This document shows, piece after piece, positions 1 to 10,704 of a DNA stretch of 64,000 nucleotides. Below the pieces are notes generated by a model. That model did not search any database. It was not told the origin of the DNA and worked only from the letters and a program-made list of their open reading frames with translations. A program made the translations under genes and the position numbers. The DNA is taken from positions 62,001 to 126,000 of the forward strand of contig NZ_JACJSP010000006.1 in NCBI RefSeq assembly GCF_014698235.1, read 5' to 3'. The DNA comes from Limnothrix sp. FACHB-406. GTDB lineage: Bacteria; Cyanobacteriota; Cyanobacteriia; CACIAM-69d. Positions within the stretch are counted from its first letter, which is position 1; each line of letters begins with the position of its first letter.

Positions 1-200
1 AACAAGATGAACGGGGCGGCTATCGGCGCGGGGCTGTCATTGCCAGTTTTGTCAGCATTTTTCCCGTTGAAAATCCTCGATATGTGGTGATGACCATTTT
101 TGATGAACCTCCGGGTGGTTCTGGCGGGGTGGTGGCGGCTCCGGCGGCTAAGCCGATTTTGGAATCGATTATTACGCTCGATGGATTACCACCCCAATAG
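1..200 (+). CDS. ftsI: FtsI/PBP-like peptidoglycan transpeptidase, C-terminal end (partial)
   Basis: The first 200 bases are an open frame (first whole codon at base 3) that ends at TAG 198-200. The roughly 65 residues include GAVIASFVSIFPVENPRYVV, then IFDEP, a Gly-rich stretch and GGVVAAPAAKPI. This is the usual end of class B penicillin-binding proteins (FtsI/PBP2), where the transpeptidase domain closes with an ASF-x-P-x-NPRY strand and a GG-x-VAAP helix. FtsI cross-links septal peptidoglycan in the periplasm. The catalytic serine and the KTG motif lie outside the window. The gene converges with the next one with only 49 bases between them. The assignment to FtsI rather than another class B enzyme is an inference from the tail alone. 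Confidence 0.8.
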   Translation, partial: QDERGGYRRGAVIASFVSIFPVENPRYVVMTIFDEPPGGSGGVVAAPAAKPILESIITLDGLPPQ

Positions 201-249
201 GTTTTCAGAGATCAAGTTCGCTCAATTTTCTGACCACTTGGGAACGGAT

Positions 250-2640
250 TTAGCGCGATCGAATCACCGATAGCAAACTGGAGCGATCGTCTGTCCAAAG
301 TTGGCTAGGGGGTTGGGGTGGAACCGGTTGCCATTGGGTTTGGGGGCGATCGATTAACCAATTCAGATCCTGGGGCGATCGGGCGATTGCCACCCAATGG
401 GAAGGGGTTTTACCGATTGCTTTTTCCGCTTCCAAAACCCGTAAATCCCAGCGATGAATCGCCGTTAAACGCAAATCTTGGCTAATGGCTCCCAAGACGG
501 GCAACAGGTCAAGATAGCGATTCGTAATGTTAACCAAAATCAAGCCCCGATCGGTCAGCTTGTTGAGATAGCTGGCAATGGCTTCACGGGTAATTAAGTG
601 CACAGGAATGGAGTCGGAGCTAAAGGCATCCATAATCACCAAATCTAGGGAGCGATCGCTCGCCGTTTGCATTTTTAAACGGCCATCCCCAATTTCCACC
701 GCTACCTTGCCCTTCGACAGTTCCAAGAAACTGAAATAGGTGGGATTTTGAGCGATCAACTTCACTGTGGGATCAATTTCATAAAATGTCCATTGCTGAT
801 CCGGTTGGGCATAGCTGGCCAACGTGCCAATGCCCAGGCCCAAAACCGCCACCTGATCGCGCCGAGATTGATTAAACCCCGCAAAAAATTCCCCGATCGG
901 ACCCGTTTCTGTGAAGTAGGTGAGCGGTCGATCGCGCCGTTGGGGCAGCAGGCTTTGTTGGCCATGGAGTGTGGAGCCGTGGAGCAAGGACATGACCTGT
1001 CTTGAGCGATCGCGCACCACCCGATTCACTCCAAAAAAGCTGCGATCAATTAACAACACCTCGCCCCGTAAGCCCACGGAAAATTGCATCATTAAAATAA
1101 TGGCCAGTCCCGCAGAAATAATTTTGGTTTTGCGCAATTGCAGCGCCCAACCAATCGAGGCCAGCAAGCCAAAAGCAACGCCATAGGCGGCCCAATAGTC
1201 TGCCAGATGATTGAAATTAATTCCTGCTAGCAGCGCTCCAAACCCCAGCCCGATCGCAATCCAACTCCACTTGGGCAAGCGGTGGGAGTTAATCACCGAC
1301 AGCAGCGTCAAAATCAGAATCAGGGGATATTCTTGGGTTGTGGGAAACAGGTAGGGCGCAGCGATCGCGTTAAACGATCCACCCAAAGCTCCCCCCAAAG
1401 CAATCCAGAAATAAAACTGCGTTAGGTAGGTTACGGATGGCTTAATTAGCGCCAGAGTTTGATGGCAAACAAAGGCCGCGATCGCAAATCCCAGCCAGTG
1501 AAATGGCAACATCACCCACAAATTTTGGGCCCCATCCAAGCGCGACCAAAACACCAACGGAGTCACCAATAATGGCAAGCTGGCGATCGACAGTGGATAG
1601 GCGATCGCGCTCCATCGCCAATTGGAAAAAGCGACAATATAAGTTAGTAGATAAAGGCTGAGGGGAATTGCCCAAAAGAGGGGAATTGCCGCCAAATCCG
1701 TGGTGACATAGGTGGTGACACCCAGCGATAAGCTGGCTGGCAAGAAGGCAAATAGGGCCCATTGGAGTCGATCGCGCCAAGTGGGTTGCAAGGGTTTGTT
1801 TGGCGAGCTATCCGGCTCAGAAGCAAACGTTAAGCGATTGACCACTGCGCCATTTTTTGAACTAGCTGGTGTATTGCCGAGGGTGGTTAATTGCTCTGGT
1901 AATGTTGTTAATTCTTCTAGATTTTCGAGGCTTTCTAGTTTTTTAAAGTCTCCTAAACTTTCAAAATTTTCTAATCCTGGTTGTTGTTTTGATTGCAGAA
2001 ATTGTTCTAAGTCATTTGAGTCGCCCGCAGAATTCCAATTGCGATCGCGCCAAGTAATTAGCACACAGGCCCCAATGAGAAGCAGCTCAATCCCATAGCC
2101 CAATTGCCAAAATTGTCGCTGTTCCAGCAGGGAAAAGAGCGGCTCAATAGCCCCTGGATATCCCAAAACGCCTAACAAGCTGCCCGCATTACTCGCAGCA
2201 TAAAGGACATAGGGATCCTTACCTAAATCTAAGCGAGTTTGCGATACCCACCGTTGCAACAAGGGAGCCGTTGCTGAAAGGGCAAAAAACGGCAAAGCCA
2301 CTCCTAAAAACAAAATTTGGAGCAGAGTGATTAAGGGGCGATCGACAGTAATGATTGATTGACTCAAGACTTGGTTGAACTGACTCCAAAGCGCCAACCC
2401 ACCCCCGATCGCCACAGCTCCATGGATCCAAAACTGAGAGCGTAACGACGGGCAATCGCTCAACCAAGCCGCATAGCCATAGCCGGCCAACAGCATCATT
2501 TGAAAGAAAGCCTGGCAAACATTCCAAACGGCCGGTGTTCCCCCCAACAGAGGCAGCAGGCTTTTTGCAACAATAAATTGCACCCAAAATAGTAAAAAAG
2601 CGCTACCAAAGAGCGCTACCGAAAATATTGTTTTTTTCAT
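250..2640 (-). CDS. Membrane-embedded spermidine synthase-like protein
   Basis: This 796-residue protein has two parts. The N-terminal half, up to roughly residue 550, is a series of hydrophobic segments resembling the fused MFS/spermidine synthase proteins of bacteria. The C-terminal part is a Rossmann methyltransferase-like domain of the polyamine aminopropyltransferase family: VLGLGIGTLASY is the nucleotide-binding loop, FYEID the acidic strand end, and DAFSSDSIP the position where spermidine synthases carry a catalytic Asp. The substrate is unknown, and many such fusions are uncharacterised. Between membrane segments, at about residues 201-285, lies a hydrophilic insertion whose middle repeats Leu or Phe every third residue (LEN FES LGD FKK LES LEN), encoded by a 9-bp repeat. 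The ATG at 2640 opens directly into a hydrophobic segment. It converges with the upstream ftsI fragment. Confidence 0.8.
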   Translation of the reverse strand: MKKTIFSVALFGSAFLLFWVQFIVAKSLLPLLGGTPAVWNVCQAFFQMMLLAGYGYAAWLSDCPSLRSQFWIHGAVAIGGGLALWSQFNQVLSQSIITVDRPLITLLQILFLGVALPFFALSATAPLLQRWVSQTRLDLGKDPYVLYAASNAGSLLGVLGYPGAIEPLFSLLEQRQFWQLGYGIELLLIGACVLITWRDRNWNSAGDSNDLEQFLQSKQQPGLENFESLGDFKKLESLENLEELTTLPEQLTTLGNTPASSKNGAVVNRLTFASEPDSSPNKPLQPTWRDRLQWALFAFLPASLSLGVTTYVTTDLAAIPLFWAIPLSLYLLTYIVAFSNWRWSAIAYPLSIASLPLLVTPLVFWSRLDGAQNLWVMLPFHWLGFAIAAFVCHQTLALIKPSVTYLTQFYFWIALGGALGGSFNAIAAPYLFPTTQEYPLILILTLLSVINSHRLPKWSWIAIGLGFGALLAGINFNHLADYWAAYGVAFGLLASIGWALQLRKTKIISAGLAIILMMQFSVGLRGEVLLIDRSFFGVNRVVRDRSRQVMSLLHGSTLHGQQSLLPQRRDRPLTYFTETGPIGEFFAGFNQSRRDQVAVLGLGIGTLASYAQPDQQWTFYEIDPTVKLIAQNPTYFSFLELSKGKVAVEIGDGRLKMQTASDRSLDLVIMDAFSSDSIPVHLITREAIASYLNKLTDRGLILVNITNRYLDLLPVLGAISQDLRLTAIHRWDLRVLEAEKAIGKTPSHWVAIARSPQDLNWLIDRPQTQWQPVPPQPPSQLWTDDRSSLLSVIRSR
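1873..1974 (-). repeat. 9-bp degenerate repeat inside the coding region
   Basis: Codons 223-256 of the spermidine synthase-like gene form about eleven three-codon units, mostly Leu/Phe-x-x. It is AT-rich compared with the flanking gene and looks like an in-frame minisatellite expansion in a cytoplasmic or periplasmic loop. Confidence 0.55.
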
Positions 2641-2797
2641 GATTCTTGTGAACCAAGGAAGTTTTATAAAACCAAATCATTACCTATCCAGTTCTGGCTA
2701 GCTCTGATCCTGCTGTCACCCATGCTGAACAAGCCGGTTTGGTCTTAACTCAGCACCTATTTAGCCCAAATTATCTTAACCTAGTTCCCCAAAAGAC

Positions 2798-2817
2798 AAG
2801 GGGCTTAAGCCCCTTGC
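2798..2817. repeat. 20-bp perfect palindrome
   Basis: CAAGGGGCTTAAGCCCCTTG reads the same on both strands. It lies in the 296-bp spacer between two minus-strand genes. It is not followed by a T run on either strand, so it looks more like a dispersed cyanobacterial palindromic repeat than a canonical terminator. I see no gene in the rest of the spacer (2641-2936). Confidence 0.7.
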
Positions 2818-2936
2818 CCCCGAACTTTTGCACAATCACGATCTGCCAAGATCACGATCTTCTGGGGAAATTATTTTCCAGGTTCGTGACTTTTAAGCCT
2901 TCAGGATTTGAGGTGACGGAAACCAGATAATCAACG

Positions 2937-4127
2937 CTAGACCTTAGCGGGTTCTGAAAAGCGGATTTTCAGGTAATCTTCTTCCATTTTAGCACCCGTT
3001 GGTTGCAGAGCCGCCAGGGCTTGGGGCAACACCAAATTACGGCGATGGTTACCGATCCGAACATTCAGTTCATCACCGGTTTTGCTCAGTTCAATCTGGC
3101 TCTTAGGAATGCCCGGCAAGTACATTTCCAGACTGTAGGTGTTGTCCACCTGCACCACACGCAAGGTCGTTTCTTTGTAATAAACCTGAGCAGGATCTTC
3201 GTTGTTCGGGTAAAGGGTTTCCTTCAGGCGATCGAGCGCTGCCAATCCGCATAATTCTTCAGAAAAAAGCGGCACTTCTTTCACCGGCAAGGGGCGGAAA
3301 TTCTCGTGAATTTCATCCTTATATTTCTGTTGATCGGCTTTCCAGCGATCGAAAAAGGGATCGCTCACCTCCGCCGGAATCACCCGATTGGCCACCACCA
3401 TATCGGTTGCCACGTTATATAAACTCAGGTAAGCATGGGCCCGCAGCGATTCCTTGATCACCATTTTTTCTGGATTGGTCACCAGCCGCACCGAAGTTTG
3501 GGAACTGTTGGTTAAGACCTTTTCCAACGCCTCAATTTGTTCATAGAACTCGTAGGGCGCGTCCATCACTTCCTTATCCGGCAATGAAAAACCAGCGATC
3601 GGGCGGAAGATCGGTTCTACCAATGGCCGCAGGGCGACAGACATGCTTTGCAGCGGCTTATAGAAGCGGCGCATGTACCAACCGCCCACTTCCGGCAGGC
3701 TCAAAAGCCGCAAGGCCGTGCCCGTGGGGGCTGAGTCAATGATCAAGACTTCGTATTCACCCTCGTCGTAGTGTCGCTTCATGCGCACCAGGGCGAAAAT
3801 TTCGTCCATTCCCGGCAAAATCGCCAATTCTTCCGCTTGCACACCTTCTAGGCCACGCGCTTGCAGGACTTGCGTGATGTAGCGCTTCACTGCGCCCCAA
3901 TTTCCTTCTAATTCTGCCAGGGCATCCAACTCCGCCGCCCACAGGTTCGGTCGCACCGCGATCGGGTCGTGACCCAACTCTAAATCCAGGCTATCGGCTA
4001 AGGAATGGGCCGGATCGGTACTGAGGACGAGGGTTTTGTAGCCCAGCTCGGCACAGCGCAGGCCGGTGGCTGCGGCGACGGAGGTTTTACCGACTCCGCC
4101 TTTGCCGGTCATCAAAATTACGCGCAT
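2937..4127 (-). CDS. Get3/ArsA family ATPase with C-terminal Hsp20-like domain
   Basis: A 396-residue P-loop ATPase of the ArsA/GET3 family. From the chosen ATG at 4127 the protein begins [20 protein letters not shown], so the deviant Walker A motif (GKGGVGKT) starts at residue 8. [11 protein letters not shown] follows, the conserved switch I region of the family, and later comes [14 protein letters not shown]. The last ~75 residues match the small Hsp20-like beta domain (ArsA_HSP20) common in plastid and cyanobacterial members. Get3 proteins deliver tail-anchored membrane proteins; ArsA drives arsenite export. No ars genes are near and the Cys pattern for arsenite is not evident, so a chaperone or targeting role is more likely. 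The open frame extends further upstream to 4253, but that overlaps the neighbouring gene and lacks family similarity. Confidence 0.88.
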   Translation of the reverse strand: MRVILMTGKGGVGKTSVAAATGLRCAELGYKTLVLSTDPAHSLADSLDLELGHDPIAVRPNLWAAELDALAELEGNWGAVKRYITQVLQARGLEGVQAEELAILPGMDEIFALVRMKRHYDEGEYEVLIIDSAPTGTALRLLSLPEVGGWYMRRFYKPLQSMSVALRPLVEPIFRPIAGFSLPDKEVMDAPYEFYEQIEALEKVLTNSSQTSVRLVTNPEKMVIKESLRAHAYLSLYNVATDMVVANRVIPAEVSDPFFDRWKADQQKYKDEIHENFRPLPVKEVPLFSEELCGLAALDRLKETLYPNNEDPAQVYYKETTLRVVQVDNTYSLEMYLPGIPKSQIELSKTGDELNVRIGNHRRNLVLPQALAALQPTGAKMEEDYLKIRFSEPAKV

Positions 4128-4233
4128 GATGGAATTGCCTTTGTTTCGGAGGAGACGATCGCCCAGTGCGCCTCCATTATGGCGTTTTTTGTAAAGCTTT
4201 TTGAAGCCTGTCTCAGTTAGGTTGCGCGATCTG

Positions 4234-4644
4234 TCAACCGTTTGCGCGAGCAAAATGCTGTTTCAACACATCCCAGATGGAACATTGCCAATAGTCAATG
4301 TGGGAGTTGATTAAACCCTGGGAATTCAGCCCCAGCTCGCTCCAACCGGTGATCGAAATTCGCGGTTTCCAGGGGATTGGTGTCGTCCAAGTCAGAGTCC
4401 AGTCTGTGCGGATCGTGCGATCGGTTGTCACAGCAATTTCATGCAGCCTGAGGCAAGGATCCTGAAACCATTGATCAATAAAGGCGATCGTTTTTCGGTA
4501 GCGATCAACTCCTCGAAATTCACTCGTTGGATCTTTGAAATAAACCTCCCGATCGTAAATTTCAAATGTTTGATCCTTAGGAAATTTCTGATAGTCTGCC
4601 TTCAGAATTTCGACAATTGATTCCATACTCATCAGTTTATGCAT
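4234..4644 (-). CDS. DUF2358 family protein
   Basis: This 136-residue soluble protein matches the DUF2358 family of cyanobacteria and chloroplasts, an NTF2-like cone fold. Visible family features are an N-terminal helix ([10 protein letters not shown]), [20 protein letters not shown] and a C-terminal [14 protein letters not shown]. Function is unknown. It lies 106 bases upstream of the Get3-like gene on the same strand, so co-transcription is plausible. Alternative ATGs at 4632 and 4626 would remove four or six residues. Confidence 0.85.
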   Translation of the reverse strand: MHKLMSMESIVEILKADYQKFPKDQTFEIYDREVYFKDPTSEFRGVDRYRKTIAFIDQWFQDPCLRLHEIAVTTDRTIRTDWTLTWTTPIPWKPRISITGWSELGLNSQGLINSHIDYWQCSIWDVLKQHFARANG

Positions 4645-5250
4645 TTGATTCTCAAGGTTAATTCAGAGAATATTTGAAGCAGCAAAGCCCATGTCTAATT
4701 CATCTCATCAATCAACGAACCAAAGGAACTAGCTCAATAGCACCAGTCAAAGAGCTATCCCGTTTGCGCAATTAATTGATTGCTTGTGAGCATTAAAATC
4801 ACCTTTCAAATCTCCTCGTGAAATAAAGTTATCTAAAAATGTTATTCTTTATAAAAGATTTTTATCATGGCTACTGTCTGAATCTTTTGAAATTAATTTC
4901 TCAATAAATTTTTAATTGCATTTTTGAGCCAATTTTAAAGCAAATTGCTCCATAATTCTTAAAATAACTATTTAGTTATAAAACATTCGATAACTCACTT
5001 CAAAGTCTTCTCCTAACACAGCTCAGCTTATTTTTTTCTAGTTTTGATTCAATTTTCTGCCTACTAATCTAGCAACCTATCGTTGCAATTGCTATGATCA
5101 GGGCTAAGCCAACATGATCTCAAGCAGTCGTCAAGTTAAGCCCCAAAGCTCTTCAAACTCCACTCAAGACCATGACCCAATCAGCCTCGCTCAAGGCTTG
5201 GGTCGTGACTAAGGCGCTGAATCCACCCCTCAACTGCATGACCGTGGCCC
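4645..5250. other. AT-rich intergenic region between divergent genes
   Basis: About 600 bases, much richer in A and T than the flanks, separating a minus-strand DUF2358 gene from the plus-strand multi-kinase gene. It must hold both promoters. I see no convincing ORF, hairpin or RNA gene. Confidence 0.5.
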
Positions 5251-8200
5251 ATGACTAGCCCACTGCAACAAACATCACCCACTTTGTGGCCCAACCTTGA
5301 TGGTTACGAAATTACTGAGCAACTTTACTCAGGATCTCGCACAGCCGTTTACCGGGCAATTCAGACGGATACAGGGCGATCGGTCGTCATCAAAATTCTT
5401 TGCCATGAGTATCCCAGCTTTAACGAGCTGACACAATTTCGCAATCAATATAGCATCGCCAAGTCTTTGAACATTACGGGTATTGTACATCCCTATAGTT
5501 TAGAAGCCTATGGCAACAGTTATGCCCTAGTGATGGAAGATTTCAGTGCTATCTCCCTAGAAAATTACCGAAAACAATATTCAATTTCATTAACTGATTT
5601 TCTGTTTATTGCCTTACAGGTATCCGAAATTCTTCATGACTTACACCAAAGCCGCGTTATTCATCGAGATATCAAGCCCGCCAATATTTTGATTCAACCC
5701 AGCACCAAAGCAATCAAGATTATTGACTTTAGTATTGCTTCCGTGCTGCCCAAGGAAACTCAGGAAATTCAGAACCCTAATCTTCTTGAGGGAACCATTG
5801 CCTATTTAGCCCCTGAACAAACCGGCCGCATGAATCGCGGCATTGATTATCGCACGGACTTTTATGCCCTTGGAGTCACCTTTTATCAATTGTTGAGTGG
5901 TCGGCTCCCCTTTGAAGCAGCGGATCCCCTCAAACTCATTCACTGTCACATTGCCAAAACACCCACAGCGCTTGACCAGGTGAATCCCGCGATTCCTTCC
6001 ATGGTGGCAGCCATTGTCTCTAAATTAATGGCAAAAAATGCAGAACATCGCTATCAAACCGCGAAAGGGTTAAAGCATGACCTGGAGGAATGTTGGACAC
6101 AGTGGGAGGCCACTCAACAAATTCAGCCTTTTGAGTTGGGAACTCGAGATTTAAGCGATCGATTCCTGATTTCTGACAAACTCTATGGGCGCGATCGGGA
6201 AGTTGCTCATTTATTAGCAGCCTTTGAACGCGTTGCCCAAGGAAGTACAGAATTGATGCTGGTGGCGGGATTTTCCGGAATTGGCAAAACCGCCGTCATT
6301 CATGAAATTCACAAGCCTATCACTCGCCAAAAAGGCTATTTCATTAAGGGGAAATTTGATCAATTCAATCGCAATGTTCCTCTCTCGGCTTTTGTGCAAG
6401 CTTTCCGCGATTTAATGAGCTATTTGCTTTCTGAGCCAGATCGTCAATTAAACCAATGGCGAACCAAAATTTTGCAAGCCTTGGGAGAAAGTGGACAAGT
6501 TTTGGTTGAAGTCATTCCCGAGCTGGAGACCATCATTGGGTCTCAGCCAGCCGTGCCCGAACTATCAGGAACAGCCGCCCAAAATCGGTTTAATTTTCTG
6601 TTTCAGAAATTTATTCAGGTTTTCACAAGGCCCGATCATCCCTTGGTCATTTTTTTAGATGACTTACAGTGGGCAGATTTAGCTTCTTTGCAACTTTTGA
6701 AGGTTTTGATGGGGGATAGTGCCCACTTATTCATGTTGGGAGCCTATCGCGATAATGAGGTTTCGCCCATTCACCCCCTCATGGTTACCCTGGAAGAATT
6801 GATCAAAGAAAAAGCGATTGTTAACACCATTACCCTAGATCCACTGAGTCTAGAACATACCAATGATTTAGTGGCTGATACGTTGCGTTGCCCGCCCGAT
6901 CGAGCCTTACCCTTAACTGAATCAATTAATCGGAAAACCCAGGGCAATCCTTTTTTCACAACACAATTTCTAAAGTCGCTCCACGAGGAAGGCTGGATTA
7001 CATTCAACCGAGAAGCCTGCTATTGGGAATGTGATATTTCCAGCATCTACACCCTAACCACCACTGATGATGTGGTGGAGTTTATGGCGGCGCGGCTTCA
7101 AAAGCTGCCTGAATCCACGCGATCAGTCTTAAAGCTAGCGGCTTGTTTGGGTAACCAATTTGACTTAACAACCCTCTCGATTATTGCTCAACAATCTGCC
7201 GCAGAAACAGCCAATACCCTTTGGAAGTCATTGCAAGAGGGCTTGGTTTTACCCAACAGTCAGGTCTATAAATTTTTCCAGCCGGAGGTACTAACCCCAG
7301 CCGATCGGGAGGTGCAGGAACCGCAGGTTAATCCAACCTATCGTTTTTTACACGATCGCGTCCAACAGGCTGCCTATTCCCTGATTGATCCGGCTCAGAA
7401 ACCCATGACCCATCTGATGATTGGTCAACTTTTGCAGACTCAGCTCTCGGGTTCAGAGTTAGAAAATCGACGATTTGATATTATTAATCACCTAAATTTA
7501 GGCCAAGACTTACTCACCACCGATACAGAACGGTTTTCCTTGGCTCAAAGTAATTTGGAAGCTGCCCAAAAAGCCAAAATGGCAACGGCCTATGCGGCTG
7601 CTAGCAACTTTGTTAATACGGGGTTATCGCTCCTATCTAATGATCGTTGGCAGAAACAATACCACCTGAGTTTGGAGCTACATATCTTAGCGGCCGAGGT
7701 GGCATGCCTCATGGGCGACATTGCCGAGATGGACAATCATTGTCAACAGGTTTTAACGGCAGCCCAAAATCCATTAGACAAGGTAGAAATCTACAAAATT
7801 CAAATTAATGCTCTCGCCACTCGCAACCAAATGTTAGAGGCGATCGCAGTCGGGGCCAATGCACTTTCGGAACTGGGTGTGGCCTTGCCCACCCAAGCCG
7901 ACTCAACCATGAGTCATCAAGTGCTTGAAGCATTAGCTCAGCAACTTGAAGATTATGTCATTGAGGATCTGGGGCATCTTGCTCCCATGACCAATCCTCG
8001 GATCATGGCAGCTATGAAGTTAATGGCAGCACTTTTTGCACCGATCTACATGGTGAAGATAGAACTCTTTCCATTGGTTTGTGCGCGGATGGTGAGCTTA
8101 TCTTTAGAATTTGGCAACAGCTCTGTTTCCATGATTGGCTACAGTGGCTATGGCCTAATTTTGACCAATTCTTACAATGAGTTTGAAAAGGGATATCAGT

Positions 8201-10665
8201 TTGGCAAGGTGTCCTTAGAGTTGCTCGATCGCTTCAGTGCTCCTGAATATCGGGCCATGACCCTTTTTCTATTTAGTATTTTTATTCAGCATCGCCATAA
8301 CTCTTTGCGATCAACCATTCCCATGCTCAAGGAAAGCTATCTGTTGGGAATGGAAACCGGCAATTTACTCTACGCAGTCTATAGCATTAATAATTACTTT
8401 TTTAATCAATTTTTCTCTGGCTTTTGTCTAACTGACATAGAACCGGAGATGGAGCAATATTGCATCATTTTGAGCCAAATGAAGCGAGAAAACCCTGTAA
8501 GTTATCTGCGAATGCAGCAGCAGGCTTTTCAAGGCTTTGTGACCAACACTGATTACCCCGATCGACTAATTGGTGAGAGCTATGATGAAACTGTGATGTT
8601 CCCCCAGTATGTCCAAAAAAATGAATCGTCCGGCTTGGCATTTGCTTATATTTATAAATTGATTTTGGCTTATCTTTTTGATCATTATGAGCGGGCTATT
8701 GATTATATCAACGCAGGCTCCCCTTGCATGTATATCATCACGGGACATATTCATATTTCAGTTTTCTATTTCTATGCAGGGTTAACCTACTTTCGGGTTG
8801 CCACTACTCAGTCTAGCTTAGGGCGATCGCGGGCCTTATCTCTCGGAGAACAGCAGCAAGCTACCTTAGCCACTTGGGCCAATCAATCGCCAATTAATCA
8901 TCAACATAAGGTGGATTTGTTAGAAGCAGAAAAGTGCCGCGTGCTGGAAAAGTTTTACGAAGCCGGTATTTTGTACGATCGCGCCATTGATGGAGCCAAG
9001 GCACAGGGATTCTTACAGGAAGAAGCTTTAGCGAATGAACTGGCTGCCAAGTTCTATTTAGATTGGAACAAGGAAAAATTCGCTGCCAGCTATATGCAAG
9101 AAGCCTATTACTGCTATGCCCGATGGGGTGCAAAGGCGAAGGTCAGTGACATCGAACAGCGTTATCCCAAATTGCTGGCTCCTATTCTCGAATCGACTTC
9201 CGAGAAATTAAATCCTCTGGAAACATTTGTTTCTGTTGCGACAGCAACCTATAGCTCCACCGCCACACAAAATTCCAGCAGTAATAATCTCAATGTCATG
9301 CTCGATTTGGCAACTATCATTCGAGCATCTCAAAGCATCGCTAGCACCATTCAACTAGAGGAGCTACTGCAACAATTAACGCAAATTATTTTGCAATATT
9401 CCGGCGGTGACCAATGCATTTTGATGGTTCCTGATCATGATGGTGAATGGTTAGTGCGGGCGATCGCCTCCACGGAAACGACCAAGCTTTGCACCATTCC
9501 TCTTCAGAATGAAAATTCCCTGCCTTTACCCCTAATTCAATGGGTGAAAAATACTAGAGAATCGGTGGTGATCAATGAAGGTCAAACCCATTTGCCGATC
9601 GGGGATGCTTTTCTTGATCGCCCGATGCCCCAAAGCGTGTTGTGCTTACCAATCCTCAACCAAGCGCAATTGGTGGGCATTTTGTATCTCAGTAACCAAG
9701 CTGCGAAAAATGTATTTACGAGCGATCGGCTCTTGGTTCTGAATTTCCTTTGTGCCCAAGCAGCGATTTCACTGGAAAATGCTCGGCTCTATCAGCAAGC
9801 ACGCACCTATGCTCAACAGCTTGAACAATCTCAACTACAAATTGTTCAAAGTGAAAAAATGGCATCTTTGGGAAACTTGGTGGCGGGAGTTGCCCATGAA
9901 ATCAATAACCCGATCGGCTTTTTAAATGGCAGCATTCAAAATTTGCAAGATTCTTTTCAGGATCTCATTGGTCATTTAGAACTCTATCAACAACATTATC
10001 CCAACCCTGAACCCAGCATCACAGAAAATGCAGAAGAGATTGATTTAGACTTTTTGAGTGAAGATTTGCCAACCTTGTTGAAATCGATGCAATTGGCAAC
10101 CGATCGCATCAAAGGTATTAGCAATAGTCTGCGTACTTTTTCACGGGCAGATACTGAATATAAAGTTCAAGCCAATTTACATGAAGGAATCGACAGCACA
10201 TTATTGATTCTGAAATATCGACTAAAAGCCAATGAGCATCGCCCCGCTATTGAAGTCAGTCAAGACTATGGGGACATTCCGGCAATCGATTGCTTTCCGG
10301 GACAGCTTAATCAAGTGTTTATGAATCTTTTGGCCAACGCGATCGACATGTTCGATGAGCTAGCGCAAGGGCAATCATTCGAGGCGTTAGCGGCCCATCC
10401 GCAAACCATTACGATTGGCACTCGACGAGTGGATGATCACGTGCAAGTGACCATTCAAGACAATGGCAAGGGCATGAACGAGGAATTACAAGCCAAGATT
10501 TTTGATCCCACTTTCACTACCAAGTCCGTTGGCAAAGGCACAGGGTTAGGCTTGGCGATCGCTCGCCAAATTGTGGTGGAAAAACATGGCGGTAGCTTAA
10601 TGGTGCGATCGGAGTTGGGCCAGGGGTCTCAGTTTCTGATGAGTTTGCCCATTCACGGATCTTGA
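5251..10665 (+). CDS. Multi-domain Ser/Thr kinase - AAA ATPase - GAF - histidine kinase
   Basis: A 1804-residue signalling protein with the layout known from cyanobacterial multi-sensor multi-kinases such as the Anabaena HstK family. Residues ~18-285 are a PknB-type kinase with catalytic loop HRDIKPANI at 138 and GTIAYLAPEQTGRM as activation segment; the usual DFG reads DFS at 160. Residues ~310-650 are an AAA-type ATPase with Walker A GFSGIGKT at 340 and Walker B VIFLDDLQWAD. A long helical repeat-like middle part (to about residue 1340) follows, then a GAF domain (~1350-1500) and a histidine kinase with phospho-acceptor in GVAHEINNP (His1549), an N box (NLLANAID) and G boxes DNGKGM and GKGTGLGLA. 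No response regulator is adjacent. The GAF lacks a bilin Cys-His motif. It is lower in GC than neighbouring genes. Confidence 0.93.
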   Translation: MTSPLQQTSPTLWPNLDGYEITEQLYSGSRTAVYRAIQTDTGRSVVIKILCHEYPSFNELTQFRNQYSIAKSLNITGIVHPYSLEAYGNSYALVMEDFSAISLENYRKQYSISLTDFLFIALQVSEILHDLHQSRVIHRDIKPANILIQPSTKAIKIIDFSIASVLPKETQEIQNPNLLEGTIAYLAPEQTGRMNRGIDYRTDFYALGVTFYQLLSGRLPFEAADPLKLIHCHIAKTPTALDQVNPAIPSMVAAIVSKLMAKNAEHRYQTAKGLKHDLEECWTQWEATQQIQPFELGTRDLSDRFLISDKLYGRDREVAHLLAAFERVAQGSTELMLVAGFSGIGKTAVIHEIHKPITRQKGYFIKGKFDQFNRNVPLSAFVQAFRDLMSYLLSEPDRQLNQWRTKILQALGESGQVLVEVIPELETIIGSQPAVPELSGTAAQNRFNFLFQKFIQVFTRPDHPLVIFLDDLQWADLASLQLLKVLMGDSAHLFMLGAYRDNEVSPIHPLMVTLEELIKEKAIVNTITLDPLSLEHTNDLVADTLRCPPDRALPLTESINRKTQGNPFFTTQFLKSLHEEGWITFNREACYWECDISSIYTLTTTDDVVEFMAARLQKLPESTRSVLKLAACLGNQFDLTTLSIIAQQSAAETANTLWKSLQEGLVLPNSQVYKFFQPEVLTPADREVQEPQVNPTYRFLHDRVQQAAYSLIDPAQKPMTHLMIGQLLQTQLSGSELENRRFDIINHLNLGQDLLTTDTERFSLAQSNLEAAQKAKMATAYAAASNFVNTGLSLLSNDRWQKQYHLSLELHILAAEVACLMGDIAEMDNHCQQVLTAAQNPLDKVEIYKIQINALATRNQMLEAIAVGANALSELGVALPTQADSTMSHQVLEALAQQLEDYVIEDLGHLAPMTNPRIMAAMKLMAALFAPIYMVKIELFPLVCARMVSLSLEFGNSSVSMIGYSGYGLILTNSYNEFEKGYQFGKVSLELLDRFSAPEYRAMTLFLFSIFIQHRHNSLRSTIPMLKESYLLGMETGNLLYAVYSINNYFFNQFFSGFCLTDIEPEMEQYCIILSQMKRENPVSYLRMQQQAFQGFVTNTDYPDRLIGESYDETVMFPQYVQKNESSGLAFAYIYKLILAYLFDHYERAIDYINAGSPCMYIITGHIHISVFYFYAGLTYFRVATTQSSLGRSRALSLGEQQQATLATWANQSPINHQHKVDLLEAEKCRVLEKFYEAGILYDRAIDGAKAQGFLQEEALANELAAKFYLDWNKEKFAASYMQEAYYCYARWGAKAKVSDIEQRYPKLLAPILESTSEKLNPLETFVSVATATYSSTATQNSSSNNLNVMLDLATIIRASQSIASTIQLEELLQQLTQIILQYSGGDQCILMVPDHDGEWLVRAIASTETTKLCTIPLQNENSLPLPLIQWVKNTRESVVINEGQTHLPIGDAFLDRPMPQSVLCLPILNQAQLVGILYLSNQAAKNVFTSDRLLVLNFLCAQAAISLENARLYQQARTYAQQLEQSQLQIVQSEKMASLGNLVAGVAHEINNPIGFLNGSIQNLQDSFQDLIGHLELYQQHYPNPEPSITENAEEIDLDFLSEDLPTLLKSMQLATDRIKGISNSLRTFSRADTEYKVQANLHEGIDSTLLILKYRLKANEHRPAIEVSQDYGDIPAIDCFPGQLNQVFMNLLANAIDMFDELAQGQSFEALAAHPQTITIGTRRVDDHVQVTIQDNGKGMNEELQAKIFDPTFTTKSVGKGTGLGLAIARQIVVEKHGGSLMVRSELGQGSQFLMSLPIHGS

Positions 10666-10704
10666 GCAGCTTGCGAAATGGTTGGAGATTTCGATCACAG
10701 ACTG

